Source: Apostichopus parvimensis | Taxonomy: Eukaryota; Echinodermata; Holothuroidea; Aspidochirotida; Stichopodidae | Direction of reading: 5' to 3' | NCBI GenBank assembly: GCA_000934455.1 | Contig: KN889084.1 | Location: forward strand, 19,876-44,984 | Length of the DNA stretch: 25,109 nt | Part shown: positions 1 to 12,017 of the stretch, piece after piece | Layout: every line of letters begins with the position of its first letter | Position numbering within the stretch: the first letter of the stretch is position 1 | Position numbers and translations under genes: made by a program | Notes under the pieces: model-generated | What the model was told of the DNA's origin: nothing | Databases searched by the model: none | What the model saw: only the letters and a program-made list of their open reading frames with translations

Positions 1-349
1 CAAAAACTTGAATGTATAGTAGCTGGAAGTGTTATTATTCACTACTACTGTATGTGCAACGTATGATGATTTTTTATGTAAATTACAGGCTGTGAATTAA
101 TTCAAGGCATTGCTGAACTAGTAGAAACACCTGAACAATGGCAGCTTCGGTAAAAGCTGTTTCTATGAGCGGGAGGCGAATTAGGTAAATAAATTATTCC
201 GGGCTGTTTTACATATTTGAGGGTTTTCCTTTGACAGTACATAAAATCCAGGGACACTTTTAACCCTGGCCTAGTATATAAAAACCGGGGACTGTTCGAG
301 TTAGTCGGGGACATCTGTTCACCTTGCCTTTATCGTTTCTGTACTCTTC

Positions 350-534
350 CAAGCTGATACAAAGTTTTATTCTACAATGCTTTGGAACAGGGTTAAACCT
401 AGTCTCTGTGACCTCATCTGAGCTGTCATAAAAACTATATATTCTTCAACGATTTGGAATCTGGATAGGTCTAGTCTCTGCAACCTTCTGAGCTGATAAA
501 AACTATAAATTCTTCAACGATTTGGAAGCCTGAA
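350..534. repeat. Imperfect tandem repeat, about 70-bp unit
   Basis: Three units begin near 350, 420 and 490, each starting AAGCTG or GAGCTG. The last two share AAAAACTATA(T/A)ATTCTTCAACGATTTGGAA, and the first two share CTAGTCTCTG with following CCT/TCT text. The first unit is the most diverged and the third is partial. Confidence 0.75.
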
Positions 535-3327
535 AGCCTAAGGACTTGTGTAATTTGCAGATAAGGAGTCAGAAGAGAGATTGTCATTGTAATTAAACTG
601 GCAAGACTGGAGTCCTAAAGTGGGGGGGGGGCAGGGGGGATGGGATATAGTAACACTACCTCATTGAACTGAAAGAAACTGGTTCTGTACTAGTTCATTC
701 CGCACCCTCTGGCTATCAGATACAGAACAGACATTCAAACCCATTTGTTGAATTGTAGTTAACATGTCTTAATACTGCTAGTACTTTAAACCCTGTATTA
801 CAGCATCTCCATTAGACTCCAGACTTCACTCACCCTGTCCACCAACTCATGAAAATTATTCCAAAGTCTGAGTCTCGAGTTATTTCACCAAAATTTTCTT
901 CTCAATAGTTTGTGATGACAAAATGCACGTTGAGATCCAGTAAATTATGAAATGGGGACCGTGTGACTGTATGTTCCACATCAGAGGTTTATTAGTACTG
1001 AGTGTTCATGGATAGTTTAAAACCAAAGGGGTTTTTTCGCGTAGGGACAGATCTATAGGTGTTACAAATTTTGGCACTTTTCTTGTAACCTTTTTTTTTT
1101 CATCAAAAACTTGTTGTCAATTAAACCTGGTTGATTATAGCTTCTTTGTTCTCTACACTGTACTAAAAGTAACACTTAATACAGGTAACCTGGAAGTATC
1201 GGTTTATGTTTAAATACGTAGGTGAGTATCACATAAAATAATGGAAAGGTGATGTAAGAAAGTTTCCTCTAGTCTTATTACTGTTTGTACCAACAATAAC
1301 AGTTTTACATGTCTGTGGTCTCCTGGTGAGCAAAATCTCCATATTAATATTGGTGTTATACATATATGAGGCATAATACTGTAGAAAGGGTTAAAACTAA
1401 TTCATCAACCGAAAAGATAACATGGACATAATTATCAGTGCAAGTACATCATCAAACTCTGGCAGTAACTACTGTGATAGTAGTAGAAGTGCAGTAATAC
1501 TGTGGAATGTCCACATTACTATACTGTACTGTATAGTGTGCACTATGCGCCATGTGTGGACCATCTGCCAGCCACAAGTCAGATTAAAATTCCATTCTCC
1601 ATGATTATGTGTGCTCTGAACTTAAATACTGTATGCACAGTACTCAGATGATAAAGCTCTTAGAGCCAGCGAGATACGTGATGACTTGTGTACTGTCTGT
1701 ACATACAGTGTTTGGTGATGGGAGAGATGCGGTTATATAAAAATGTACACACTCCTCATCCGTGAGATAAAAGCTCAAAGGCTTGCGTATACAACTTTGA
1801 TAGCTGGATGTTAAAAGATAAGCACATGATGTCACAATATATCTGATAACCCAACGTCTTTACAGGAGCCAGAAGTTTTAAAAATTATTACCATCAGTGA
1901 AATTAATTTTTTTTATACTGTGCACTACCTTGTTAATAGGTTTTACTCGGCCTGCGTGATCATGTTTCAATAATCTTGCACACGAAACCAAACAAATTTG
2001 ACTTTGAGCGTTAATATGCTCACTAAGGCTTGTTGTCATTTCGTTGAGAAAACCATCTGTAAATTGATAGGAGATGAAATGCAGTCAAGTTGTGCTTATT
2101 TGCTGAAGGCAAGCTACTGACTATTTCACTATATATTCAAGTTGGTGTGTGTATTTACAGTATATATGTGTGTGTATATATCTTTGTGTGGTGCCCATGT
2201 GGAAAACACAGTATCTCAAGAAGGGGTATAATGGCAAATGTCGGACTTGTCATGTGGCTTGCTGATAATGAAGGTCAGATGAGCAGAGGTCAAGGTGTGA
2301 AAATCTTCAAATCTCTAGAAACATGATTTGAATACATTTTGTACATTCATGATAATGTAACAAGTCTACAGTTTTTGCTGGATGAAAATGTAATCACACT
2401 ATTTCCAGATGGCGAAGTATTGCCAAAAATATCATACTTGACATGAAACATGGCTGTGATCAATACAACTTACAAGTCCCTATTGGCTTTTGGTTGGGTG
2501 TCAAAAGGCAGCAGAGTTCATGTGCAAATCATAAAATCCATTAGAACTCCACATATGATTGCTTAATGAGGTGTCTAACTTTGTTGGTGAGGCTCGAAAA
2601 TTATGTGATATCATCAATGTTCAAAATTTAAAACTTTAAGAACTTTGTACTACATAGTGTATTGCTCTGATATTTGCACACATATGTCCACGGACTAAAC
2701 AGAGCTAGTACAGTGCGTTTTTATGAAGTTTTCTTGCAACATCCTGTTGAAACTTTACCAAAATCAAGGAAAAGCTGGATAAATTCAGCTTGTGCTATTG
2801 CACCATACTTGGTATTATTTAATACCTTGTGGTTTCCTTTGCTGAACCGATTAGACCAGCAATTAGTAAGTTAAATCAATTTGCAATAATTAGCATCCTA
2901 GAAGCGACATGTCAATATGGTTATTACTTCAGTCTGCCAAACGATAAAAACTAATATAAGGTAAAGTTTTATTACTCCACGACATAAAACTTAATGTATT
3001 AAACATGACAAATTTACCAGTCTCCATATGTATACATGGCAGTAATGGGTACCCTACAGAAAATTGGCTCATTTAATTATGTATGATTTTAATGTTCCTC
3101 ATTTTGGCAAGTAACAGCTGCCTAGGGTTTGTGTGAAAGGCACAATAATGGTCTAAGATTAATGGAGGCGGGTTTGTATGAGAGAAACACGTGTTGATGT
3201 ACTGTACTGAAGCAGTAGCCCAGGCTGGTGGAATCAAAAAGGCATCAAAGTTTATGAAGTTGCAGTTTTATGATAGGATGTACAATTTTCAGCAACAAAT
3301 TTTCAGCAGACAACCAAACCATTTTTT

Positions 3328-3406
3328 TAATTAGAATTTTTATAAGCCACAGAGCTGATACTTTACTGGGCATGATTGTACATGCATACTTTGCCTGAGT
3401 AATTTG
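3328..3406. repeat. Direct repeat copy 1 of a block upstream of exon a
   Basis: Shares TTTTTATAAGCCACAG, a stretch ending in ACTGGGCAT, and GTACATGCATACTTTGCCTG with 3511-3597. Copy 2 lies about 185 bp away in the same orientation. The internal difference is a short insertion in copy 2. Confidence 0.8.
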
Positions 3407-3510
3407 GAACCCTTGTAAACATGTACACCCTCACTATAGTTTACGTCAGATTCATGAAGAAAACTGCTCATGTTACATCATCGAAACCACAATGTAGTTT
3501 GCATTCTGGC

Positions 3511-3597
3511 TTTAATTATAATTTTTATAAGCCACAGGGCTCTTTACATACTGTACTGGGCATTATTGTACATGCATACTTTGCCTGAGTAACTTGG
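3511..3597. repeat. Direct repeat copy 2 of a block upstream of exon a
   Basis: Near-identical to 3328-3406 but with an extra TTACATACTG-like segment inside. It ends about 100 bp before ODC exon a, outside the splice acceptor region. Confidence 0.8.
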
Positions 3598-3699
3598 TGT
3601 AGTTTTGTCAATACAGTTTATATACTGGGCTGTAATTGGCTGTTAAACAGTTAGTGAAAGATGTATGAAACATTTGACCTATGACCTTTCCTTTTTCAG

Positions 3700-3872
3700 C
3701 ATGAGATCCAGACCATGCTTGACCTGAATGTGCATCCTTCCAAGATAATCTTTGCTAATCCTTGTAAGCAGAAGTCTCACCTCCGATATGCAGACAAGAA
3801 TGACCTCTACTTCATGACCTTTGACAACGAAGCTGAACTGGAGAAGGTCAAAGAAACGTGTCCTCGACAAAG
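3700..3872 (+). CDS. ODC1: ODC exon a: barrel segment and antizyme-binding element
   Basis: Begins in phase 0 after a polypyrimidine tract and AG (3698-3699) and ends phase 2 before GTACAG. The translation starts HEIQTML and contains IIFANPCKQ and [13 protein letters not shown]. It aligns with human ODC residues 93-150. The second residue is the equivalent of Glu94, near the PLP ring. The stretch matching human 117-140 is the antizyme-binding element. There, human Lys121 is Arg, Asn125 is Lys, Met140 is Glu, and Lys141 is kept, so antizyme binding is plausible but not shown. The preceding residues (human Lys69 and Asp88) are not encoded anywhere I could find in 1-3699, so at least one more coding exon lies upstream. 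Confidence 0.95.
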
Positions 3873-6800
3873 GTACAGTAGTCAGGCAAAGTTACATAAC
3901 TAGCCGTTTCTTGAATTGGATTTACGCACATTCAAAGTAACAATGTACAAGTTAGAAGTTACAAAGAGAGAGGACATTAATTATAATAATAATATTTGCT
4001 TTTTATTGAGCGCTTTATACCAGCGATAGGTCTCAAAGCGCTTTACAGACGTTAAAGTACCCCTGGTCAATGATTACCTGTTCCAGAGACAATCCCTCCA
4101 GTCGGCAGCAGTTATATACTGCGCCCAATGACAAGTTACCTCACAGGTACCCATTTAACCCCTGGGTGGAGAGAGGCAAGTAAGATAAAGCATCTTGCCC
4201 AAGGACACAACGTAATGAACTAGGCATGATTCGAACCAGCAATCCTTGGATCACGAGTCCGACGCCTTAGCCAATTTGCCACCACGCTCTCACAGTCCCA
4301 ACGCTATAATAGTCCCAACTTTAGATGCTTAGGTTCTCTCATCCCTGGTGGAGGGGTCAGCAAGGTCATTGTACAGTATTTGAGACACATGTAATGTGTG
4401 CCAAGCCATACTTGAAGCTTTCAGAGCATTGACAAAAACTGAACATATGTAAATGTGATTCTGGAATGGTCAACATTGTGTGTCTAGGACTTTCATCTCT
4501 CTATGTCTTGTGCTAATGCTGAAGTTTAAAATGCTTCCATTCATAACATTGCAAATAAAAACCAAGACCCCCACCCCCTCCCCCCCCACAAAGCAAAAAA
4601 GCATTATGAAATGAAATAGCAACTTTTTTGTTAATCCTTTCATCTACAGTACATAATCTTTATGCTGTTTGCACATCTGGAAACAAATGATTCTCTTACA
4701 AAAAAGGTAAAAATGTGTGGTTTGAATTAGCATATTGGTTTTGATATAATATCTTTGCATTAATTTGGATTGTTTTTTTTCCCCTTTTTCTACACTTCAA
4801 GACTGGTCCTACGAATCTTAACAGACGATTCTACCGCTCAGTGCCAGCTGGGACTAAAGTATGGCTGTCATCCAAAGAGGGCGCACTACCTCCTTGAAAA
4901 GGCTAAAAATCTTGACTTGGAAGTCATTGGAGTAAGGTTAGTATGCAATAAAATGATGAGAACTTTGTGCTAAGATTGTCACAAAAGTTTGAAGAAAACT
5001 GTCAAAATTGCTTTAGCATCCTGGTATTCAAAGAAAGTCATTTCAGATGGAAAAAGCCACCTTACTATGACCCGGCTGGGTATCGAACCCCGAGCCTCCT
5101 GATTGCTAATCCTCATTGCTTCAAATGCCACCGCCTTTATCCACTTTGCCACAGCACCGGTTACAAACTAAAAAAAAGTGCTGAGCCAAAAAGTCTGTGG
5201 TCTTTTACCACTGATAACATTTGCATAATCATAAAAATGATGATGTTTGAGATGTAAACACCCTGAAATGAATTTCTTTTGAGTGTAGATTGTCAGCATT
5301 TTATTCAGTTGAACTTGAACAAATATTCAAATGTCAACATTCATTAAGAGGGCTTGGTATTTAATCAAATTAGAATTTGACTCAAATGTTTGACTTAAAG
5401 TGATTGACCATTTTTTGATTCTGAAATATATAAATACAACTGCTCACAGTGTACAGTAAGTGTGTAAATGGATCATTAACTCAGGAATATTTTAGTGACA
5501 GACAGTGAGAGGAAAATGTTATACACTGACAGTTTGTCACATTCTCAAGATACTGGTTGATTGAATGTAACCTGTTTTAAGCAGCCGAACCTTGAATTTT
5601 TCCATGACATGGATAACAGTTCAGTATGTGATCTCTGATGTCATCAAGGAAAAGACAGAGCTCTTAAAAACGCTGCTTCTTGCCCAAAAGTATATTGCTG
5701 TCTGCCTGAAGTGATACGAGGTCTGATGATGTAAGCTGACAGCTTTTGTATGCAAACTAGGTTACTGACTTAGGGTGAGCCGCCGATGCACTGTAAGTGT
5801 TGCAGTAGGTATAGGCTGTGCTGTAGATTTAATTAACAGTATTTGGTCTTGAAGAAAATAAATATTTTTGATAGTAATATTGTTAGCAGATTTTTGTAGA
5901 TATAACAGATATATATATAATCACATAAATTAGCAAGCTATATTTGTGGATTAGTGTCTCAAGGGGTGGGTCCCAGCAGCAAAGAAAATCTGCGTATCGC
6001 CATAGTTCCGTCAGTGTGAATAACTTGTGTGTAACTTATACTGTAATGATTAAAAGTCAATAACATGATGATAAATTGATAAAAGTCATAAATGTTTGGA
6101 TCTTATGCCACAATTCTCAACTGGATGATTATTTCCAAAATTTTGCAAAGATGATGTGTAGTAATACTGTACTGTAGCTAACAGATACCATCTTGAAAAA
6201 TCCGAGTGATTATTTAAAAGAACACTCTGAACAGTTTTGAAAGCCTCAAATGAAGTAAGGCACATTGTAGCAGGTTATCTTTGATTCATTTCAATTTTAA
6301 ATTAATATGAAAATTCTGTACACAGTCCAATTCTTTTTTTTGGTTTCAGTCAAGTTTTTACCTAAAATCTTGTTGAGAATTGCGAAAATTTCCTTTTTGC
6401 TTTATTCTTTTGACAAAAACTAACTTTCCCATTCAGTGTTCCATTTATTCATTAATTTAAATCTAAATCTATAAATATCTCTGAGCAATGTAAAGTTTTC
6501 AGAAGTTAATTAAGTCATTTCATCATTTTCATTTGATCAAAGAATGTAGGAAAGCTCCTGGTATACTTCATTCATCTCATACCGGTCTCTTCCCATACAT
6601 AACATTTGCGGCTTGTACCTCCCCCCTCCCCCTTCCCCAATTGAGATCTTTCATGCTGCTTTGGATGTAAGAGTTTTGTAGTTTTTTGTCATCAACTTAA
6701 AAAAGTGGAATATGATTATGAACTAGAACCAACTATTATATTGCTTAGCAATGTGGTCATCTCATCATTTAAACCAAACTACTTTTAGTTTAAATCTGAT

Positions 6801-9800
6801 TTCCTCTCTAAAAGTTGTTTCTGACCTACCATTGCACTTTACTACTGTCGTACTACCCGGTCTACAAATAAGTGAATAACTGAGTAATTTCCTCTTTGCA
6901 ATATCCACTTTCATGGAAGTTTAAGAGAAATTAATACATGTATATTTGATGGTTGAAATTGCTCTAATGATGGTTTCAGCTTGGTAATAAATTCCATCTG
7001 ATGATCATTTGTTTACTCAACACCTGATTGCTGATAGAAAATGACTTGTTAAGAGCAGTTTTCTGCATTTTCTCACATTTTGATTGTTTACTAACTTCTT
7101 GATTGCTTTTTGCAAGGAATAAAACAGGTGTTTTCAGACGTTTCCTCCGTGAAATTTGGTAGAAAAAGAGGACGATACGAGTATATGTAGGTTACATTTG
7201 TGTAATGAACATGCTGATATGGGCGGTCGCAGTGATTTTACGGTAAATCGTTCGCGCCATAAGGGCAACAGAAAATAAATTTCTTTCCTTCCATTGCGAA
7301 AGCATTTCTCCATTAAACCCACCTGGTCAGAGTGCATTTAGAATAAGCAAAGACACATTGAGACTTATGAGTGTCCTTAAGTACATTTGAAAGTAAATAT
7401 CTATCACCAAGAATGTTCCTGCCAAAACAAAAAATAGCTATTAAATTGTCTATTTCACCCAAAGTTCTAAGGGGTAGACGTTTGGAGCCAGTACATGCAT
7501 TCCTAGAAAAAAGGACCACACAAAACAATTACTTAGTTTAAAAAGACAGACAGGTCACACAGGGCCACCTGACCACTAACTGTTGCCATGTAGTAGTTAG
7601 CAATAAAATTGAAAATTAAGGGAACTCCTCAATCTACCAAGTAAAGGTTATTCACTGTCAAATGAATAAAAACAAAATAAGAAAATGAAAGGAAATGATC
7701 AAATGAATAAAAAACAAAAATAGGAAAGTGAAAGAAATGATAAATAAACTCAACAACAAAACGTTAACCAAGTTATGCTCTGGTTACACATGGATAAATA
7801 ATCCCAGATCTGGATATGACCTCTAAAGCCGAAATATAACGACATGAGACGGTACGACTTAATTAGTTCTATCAGGTATAATCAATAACCTGTAATTGGT
7901 TATAGGGATGGAAATCTTCTAAAGATATTAATTTGATATCAGTTATCACGTGATTGAGTAGTTTTAATATGGCTGATATAACTTCTTCAGCAGCAGGAGT
8001 TTCCATCATTTGTACTTTTGCAATTTGGTTGTGTATTTCATGCACCTTTTCCTGTTGATGCTGTGATATATATATATATATACTAATTGGGTCATAAAAT
8101 ATCATAGCAATGTAATAACTCATCAGGATATTAAATTCTTAAATGCAAAAGAGCTTGTAAACTGGTACTTTGACACGAATAGAAATGAATTTAGAGTTTT
8201 CTCTGCATAATATTCAGTTGTTGAAAACATCTGGAGGAGGGGAAGGGGTGGGGGGGTAGAGTGGGAGATGTTATCCAGTTAGCTTGATTGATTTTTCCCC
8301 ATTGTACCTTTAGGGAAGGTTTCTAAAATTCTCAGGAATTGCAGCAAGTCATGCAATCATGTTTTGTTTTGAAAGAAAAAACTATCTCATGAATCTAGCT
8401 GGCAGCCAGTGGGGACAGTTTTTAATCTATGTTTTGTACTTACATGTCATGCCATTAAAATAACAGAATTGATAGTATGAACAGTTTTGAACCTCTTAAC
8501 TAATAGAAACAGGATATTCATACTCTCCCGTACAATTGCCTTGAAGTATTACATGAAAGTACAGTTTACTTGTACAGTGGAAAGCTGCACATAAATATCT
8601 GTACAGGTAAACTATGTCTTCATTCACTTATAATAAAGTTGCGTCACTGTATGAACATGGAGTGTTTTGTTGGGTTCTCCTTATGTGACGAACTTTACCT
8701 ATAATTTAATAGTAACATAAATATCTCTTCAAAGGTTGTTAGTTAATGTTGTATCAGAATGCACCTCGAAAGAAACTTGGTCAGATTGTCAACTTTCTTG
8801 TCAGGGAATTATTTATCCGGTATGGCATCACAAAAATGGGCAACAGATGTATTATGTAGCATGGCTCAGTTTTGGACACACAGTATGAAATAATGTAATA
8901 TTCAAATTTTATAGGATAGGAAGTGCATCAGATGAGATCAGAGGATTAGGAAGTGTATACATTCGATAAAGATTGCTGGTTAGTGAAAGAGAATAAGCGG
9001 GTAGATTCCTGTTTTTAATTTTTGGTTACTTGATTGGCAAGTAACCCATGCAGTCAAGTTAGCGAATAGAAATTTTATTGGCTTTTTATTGACTTTAAAA
9101 TAACTTCACAATTTGGTATGGTGAAAGCTCATAAAGTTAAGGTAAGTTGCAAAAGACAAACCCTTTTAAATTTCTCAATGAAGATGTGAAACTTAAAAGG
9201 ATTTGACTTTCCCCATGTACTGTATGTAGAGGAACCTCCTTGCTGTTTTAGGTGGAGGTCAAAGGTCGGGTTAGGTACCTGCAGTATGACCATCAGCCAG
9301 GGTTAGCTCTCAAACTACTCTTGTGCTACATGCAATGTATTTAAAGGCAAGTAACTGCTGGGAGGGGTTTCCCTTTTTGATTCCTTGGCCAAAGGCTCAA
9401 GGAATCTATGCGATGGTGATTGCGAGTTTGTGTGTGATGCCCTTGGCTCGTAAACACGATAACTCAACAGTGACAACTTGGATTGAAGTCATACTTGGTA
9501 CATAGATGCGCCACACTGAGTATATGAATCCTATTGATTTTGGTGCTCATCTCATGAATAATAATGAGGTCACAGGGTGAAAATCTCCAAATGCTTACAA
9601 CTCTGCAACCAAAAGACTTTAGTTATTCATACTTGGTATTAATGTGTTGGTAGATAGTGGGTACATGGTTATGTTGAAGTTGATATTATGCATATTTATT
9701 AGGGGGCGGGCTTAAGTTTATTTTCACTAAAATAGCTTGTAAACATGGTAACTGAACAACGACGAGTTGGACTGAAGTCATACTTGGTACATATATGCGC

Positions 9801-11979
9801 CATAGTGAGTAGAAGAGCCCTATTTGATTTTGGTGCTCATCTCATGAATAATAATGAGGTCACCGGGTCAAATGTAAACATTTTCAGAATTGAATCATAC
9901 TTTGTGTGAAGGTGTTGGTAGATAACAGTTACATTAGAATGTATGTTCAATGTGATATTATGCACATTCATTAGGGGGCAGGGCTTGAGTTGACTTGCTA
10001 AAAATAGCTTGTAAACATGGTAAGTTAACATATTTAGTAGGTAGGTCCACAGTCAGTGAAAGAACCTTGCTGTTCAATTTAATCATCTCAATTGGCAAGG
10101 AATCACAATAAGCCGACTGGCTTTCTGGTTAAATGTTTTGTTGTTTTTTGTTGTTGTAGCAATTCTTGATATGAACATGTCTATTCAGTTCTGCTGGTAT
10201 TTCATGTCTATCAGATAAAAACTATCAAGTAAGATAATTATCTATTTATTTCTCCACCATGTACGACTGTACGTAGTCTTATTAGATGTTAAGCTGGAAA
10301 TGATTAAAGTCTCTGTTTGCAGTAATACTAGACAAGGTAAATATGGTATAAATTGTCAGACAGAACTTGTAAAGAGCGTTGAAATGTGATGAACAGGTGA
10401 TAACAGTTTCCATGAGTAACTGTGTGGCAAGCAGGGAATACAAGGGGGCAGGTGTTGGGGAGGGGGCAAAGGACAGACTTAATGATAATTTTGATGAATT
10501 GCGTACCCTTGAAAGCCAGTTGTTGGTTGACGTTTTCAAGGAAACTCTATCGTTTACCGTGCCTAATGTAGTGGCATTAGAACCAGTCCGGTCTAGCGAC
10601 TATTGATGATTTTACCAGATGATGGTCATTGAGAGCCTTTTAATTATTACACTTAACAATGCCATTTAAGTTTGTGCTGCCCAAACTCTTCTACATACTG
10701 CACCAGTAGTGTGTAATTATTATGTGAATTGGAAATTGGAAATTTAGAAATTTTCAAAACAGAGCTTTAACATTTGATAAATTTGACCTTGACTATAGTA
10801 GTGATACTGATAAACTGATTTTTTTTATATTATTGGACTTTTAAGGATAACGTTTGGCACAAAATTAACTTGGATATGTTGTAGACTGTTCAAAAAACAT
10901 TGTTATCAGTCCAGCTGTTGGGACATTTATTTTTTATAAATGACCCTTTAAAACAGCTGTGGTGCATCAATTTAAGTGACTGGGTCACTGGACTATATAG
11001 TCTAATACAAAGACCATTAGGTCAGTTCGTCAGATGTGACACAAAATGTAATGTCAAACAAAATGAGAATTTTATGGCCTCAAATGACATCATCTGATTT
11101 GTCAAAGGACTGTGGTCAATGTCATCCTAAGGTGCTCTGCTGTTTATATATGAAGTTCAAAGAAAATGTTCTTGGTCAAGTTATAGAAAACAATGGATTA
11201 AAATTAACATACAGGTATGCCTATACTGAGGAGTGATGTTATTTTCAATTGAACCTTAAAGGAGCATTCCATAGATTCAGAATATTTTAACTTAGGTGAA
11301 TAACTTGAAAAACAGTACATTTTTCGAAAAATTACCAGCACTACTACAAGTTGTACTCTGAAGGGCATGACATGTCAGGACTGAAACTCTACAGTCTTCC
11401 TTCCATCATTGAATAGCATCAAAAGACTTTTAATAATCAATATGCTGCTTTAAGCTCAGGGGTTAAATACAATTAGTTCATAAGGTCTGTCATAAGTGCC
11501 TGCTTTACCATAACAGATGGACAGGCTGCGAGAACATTGCCATTGATTATGAAGGCTTGTAAGTGCTTGTGCTTTCAGTAGCATTCAGCTCAGGGTAATG
11601 AAAACAGGTGATGTTGACTGCACTGTTGCCAAGGATACTGTTTTGTTTTGGAGGGGGGGGGGGGAATAATGAGTAATTTGCATCCTCAATTCATTGTGAG
11701 ATGTTGACATACAACTATGCTATGAAGTTATGATATTTGTTGCTGTTCCTCTCATACCCATATTTGACAGGAAATGCCAATATGGCCCCAGTAGATCAGG
11801 CTGTAGGGCTACAATACTACTCCATAAACCATTACTTGTATATTGTTTTCTAGAGAATGCAGAGGTACTTGGGCAGCCAGCAATGTTTATACCCATTCCA
11901 CATACATCTTGAAGAACTCTTTCCAGTCCATACCCTTCAATCCCTCTGACCTTCTTTATGGTCCCACACCACCACACCC

Positions 11980-12017
<38 letters not shown>

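Larger units (their letters stand above)
1..3699. other. Upstream intron or 5' flank, no identified coding exon
   Basis: No ODC exon was found here; in particular no sequence coding for the YAVKCN or FDCAS blocks. It holds a 70-bp tandem repeat (350-534), a duplicated block (3328-3406 and 3511-3597), a G run at 622-631, TG/TA-rich DNA near 2140-2185 and one unassigned exon-like segment at 86-148. Part of 2270-2320 weakly resembles the repeat at 9580. Since exon a is internal, at least the 3' part must be intron. Confidence 0.7.

Noticed and set aside
2674..2874. 66-residue open frame followed by a TAAGT donor-like end
   Set aside because: The translation resembles nothing I know and does not supply the missing ODC N-terminal motifs.
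1..3699. Search for the ODC exon with the PLP lysine (YAVKCN) and FDCAS motif
   Set aside because: No matching codons with splice sites were found by eye in any frame; the exon is taken to lie upstream of the window.
4228..4292. tRNA gene on the minus strand
   Set aside because: A and B boxes are present, but the acceptor stem is not formed and the sequence continues into a SINE body with a microsatellite tail.
5714..5750. Hammerhead-like CTGATGA with a small AGCT hairpin
   Set aside because: No GAAA follows the hairpin, so the core is incomplete. The CTGATGA near 6980 also lacks a stem.
3188..7952. CACGTG E-boxes at 3188-3193 and 7947-7952 as Myc/Max sites like those of mammalian ODC1 intron 1
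   Set aside because: Two sites in 25 kb is no more than chance, they are far apart, and they are not in the corresponding first intron.
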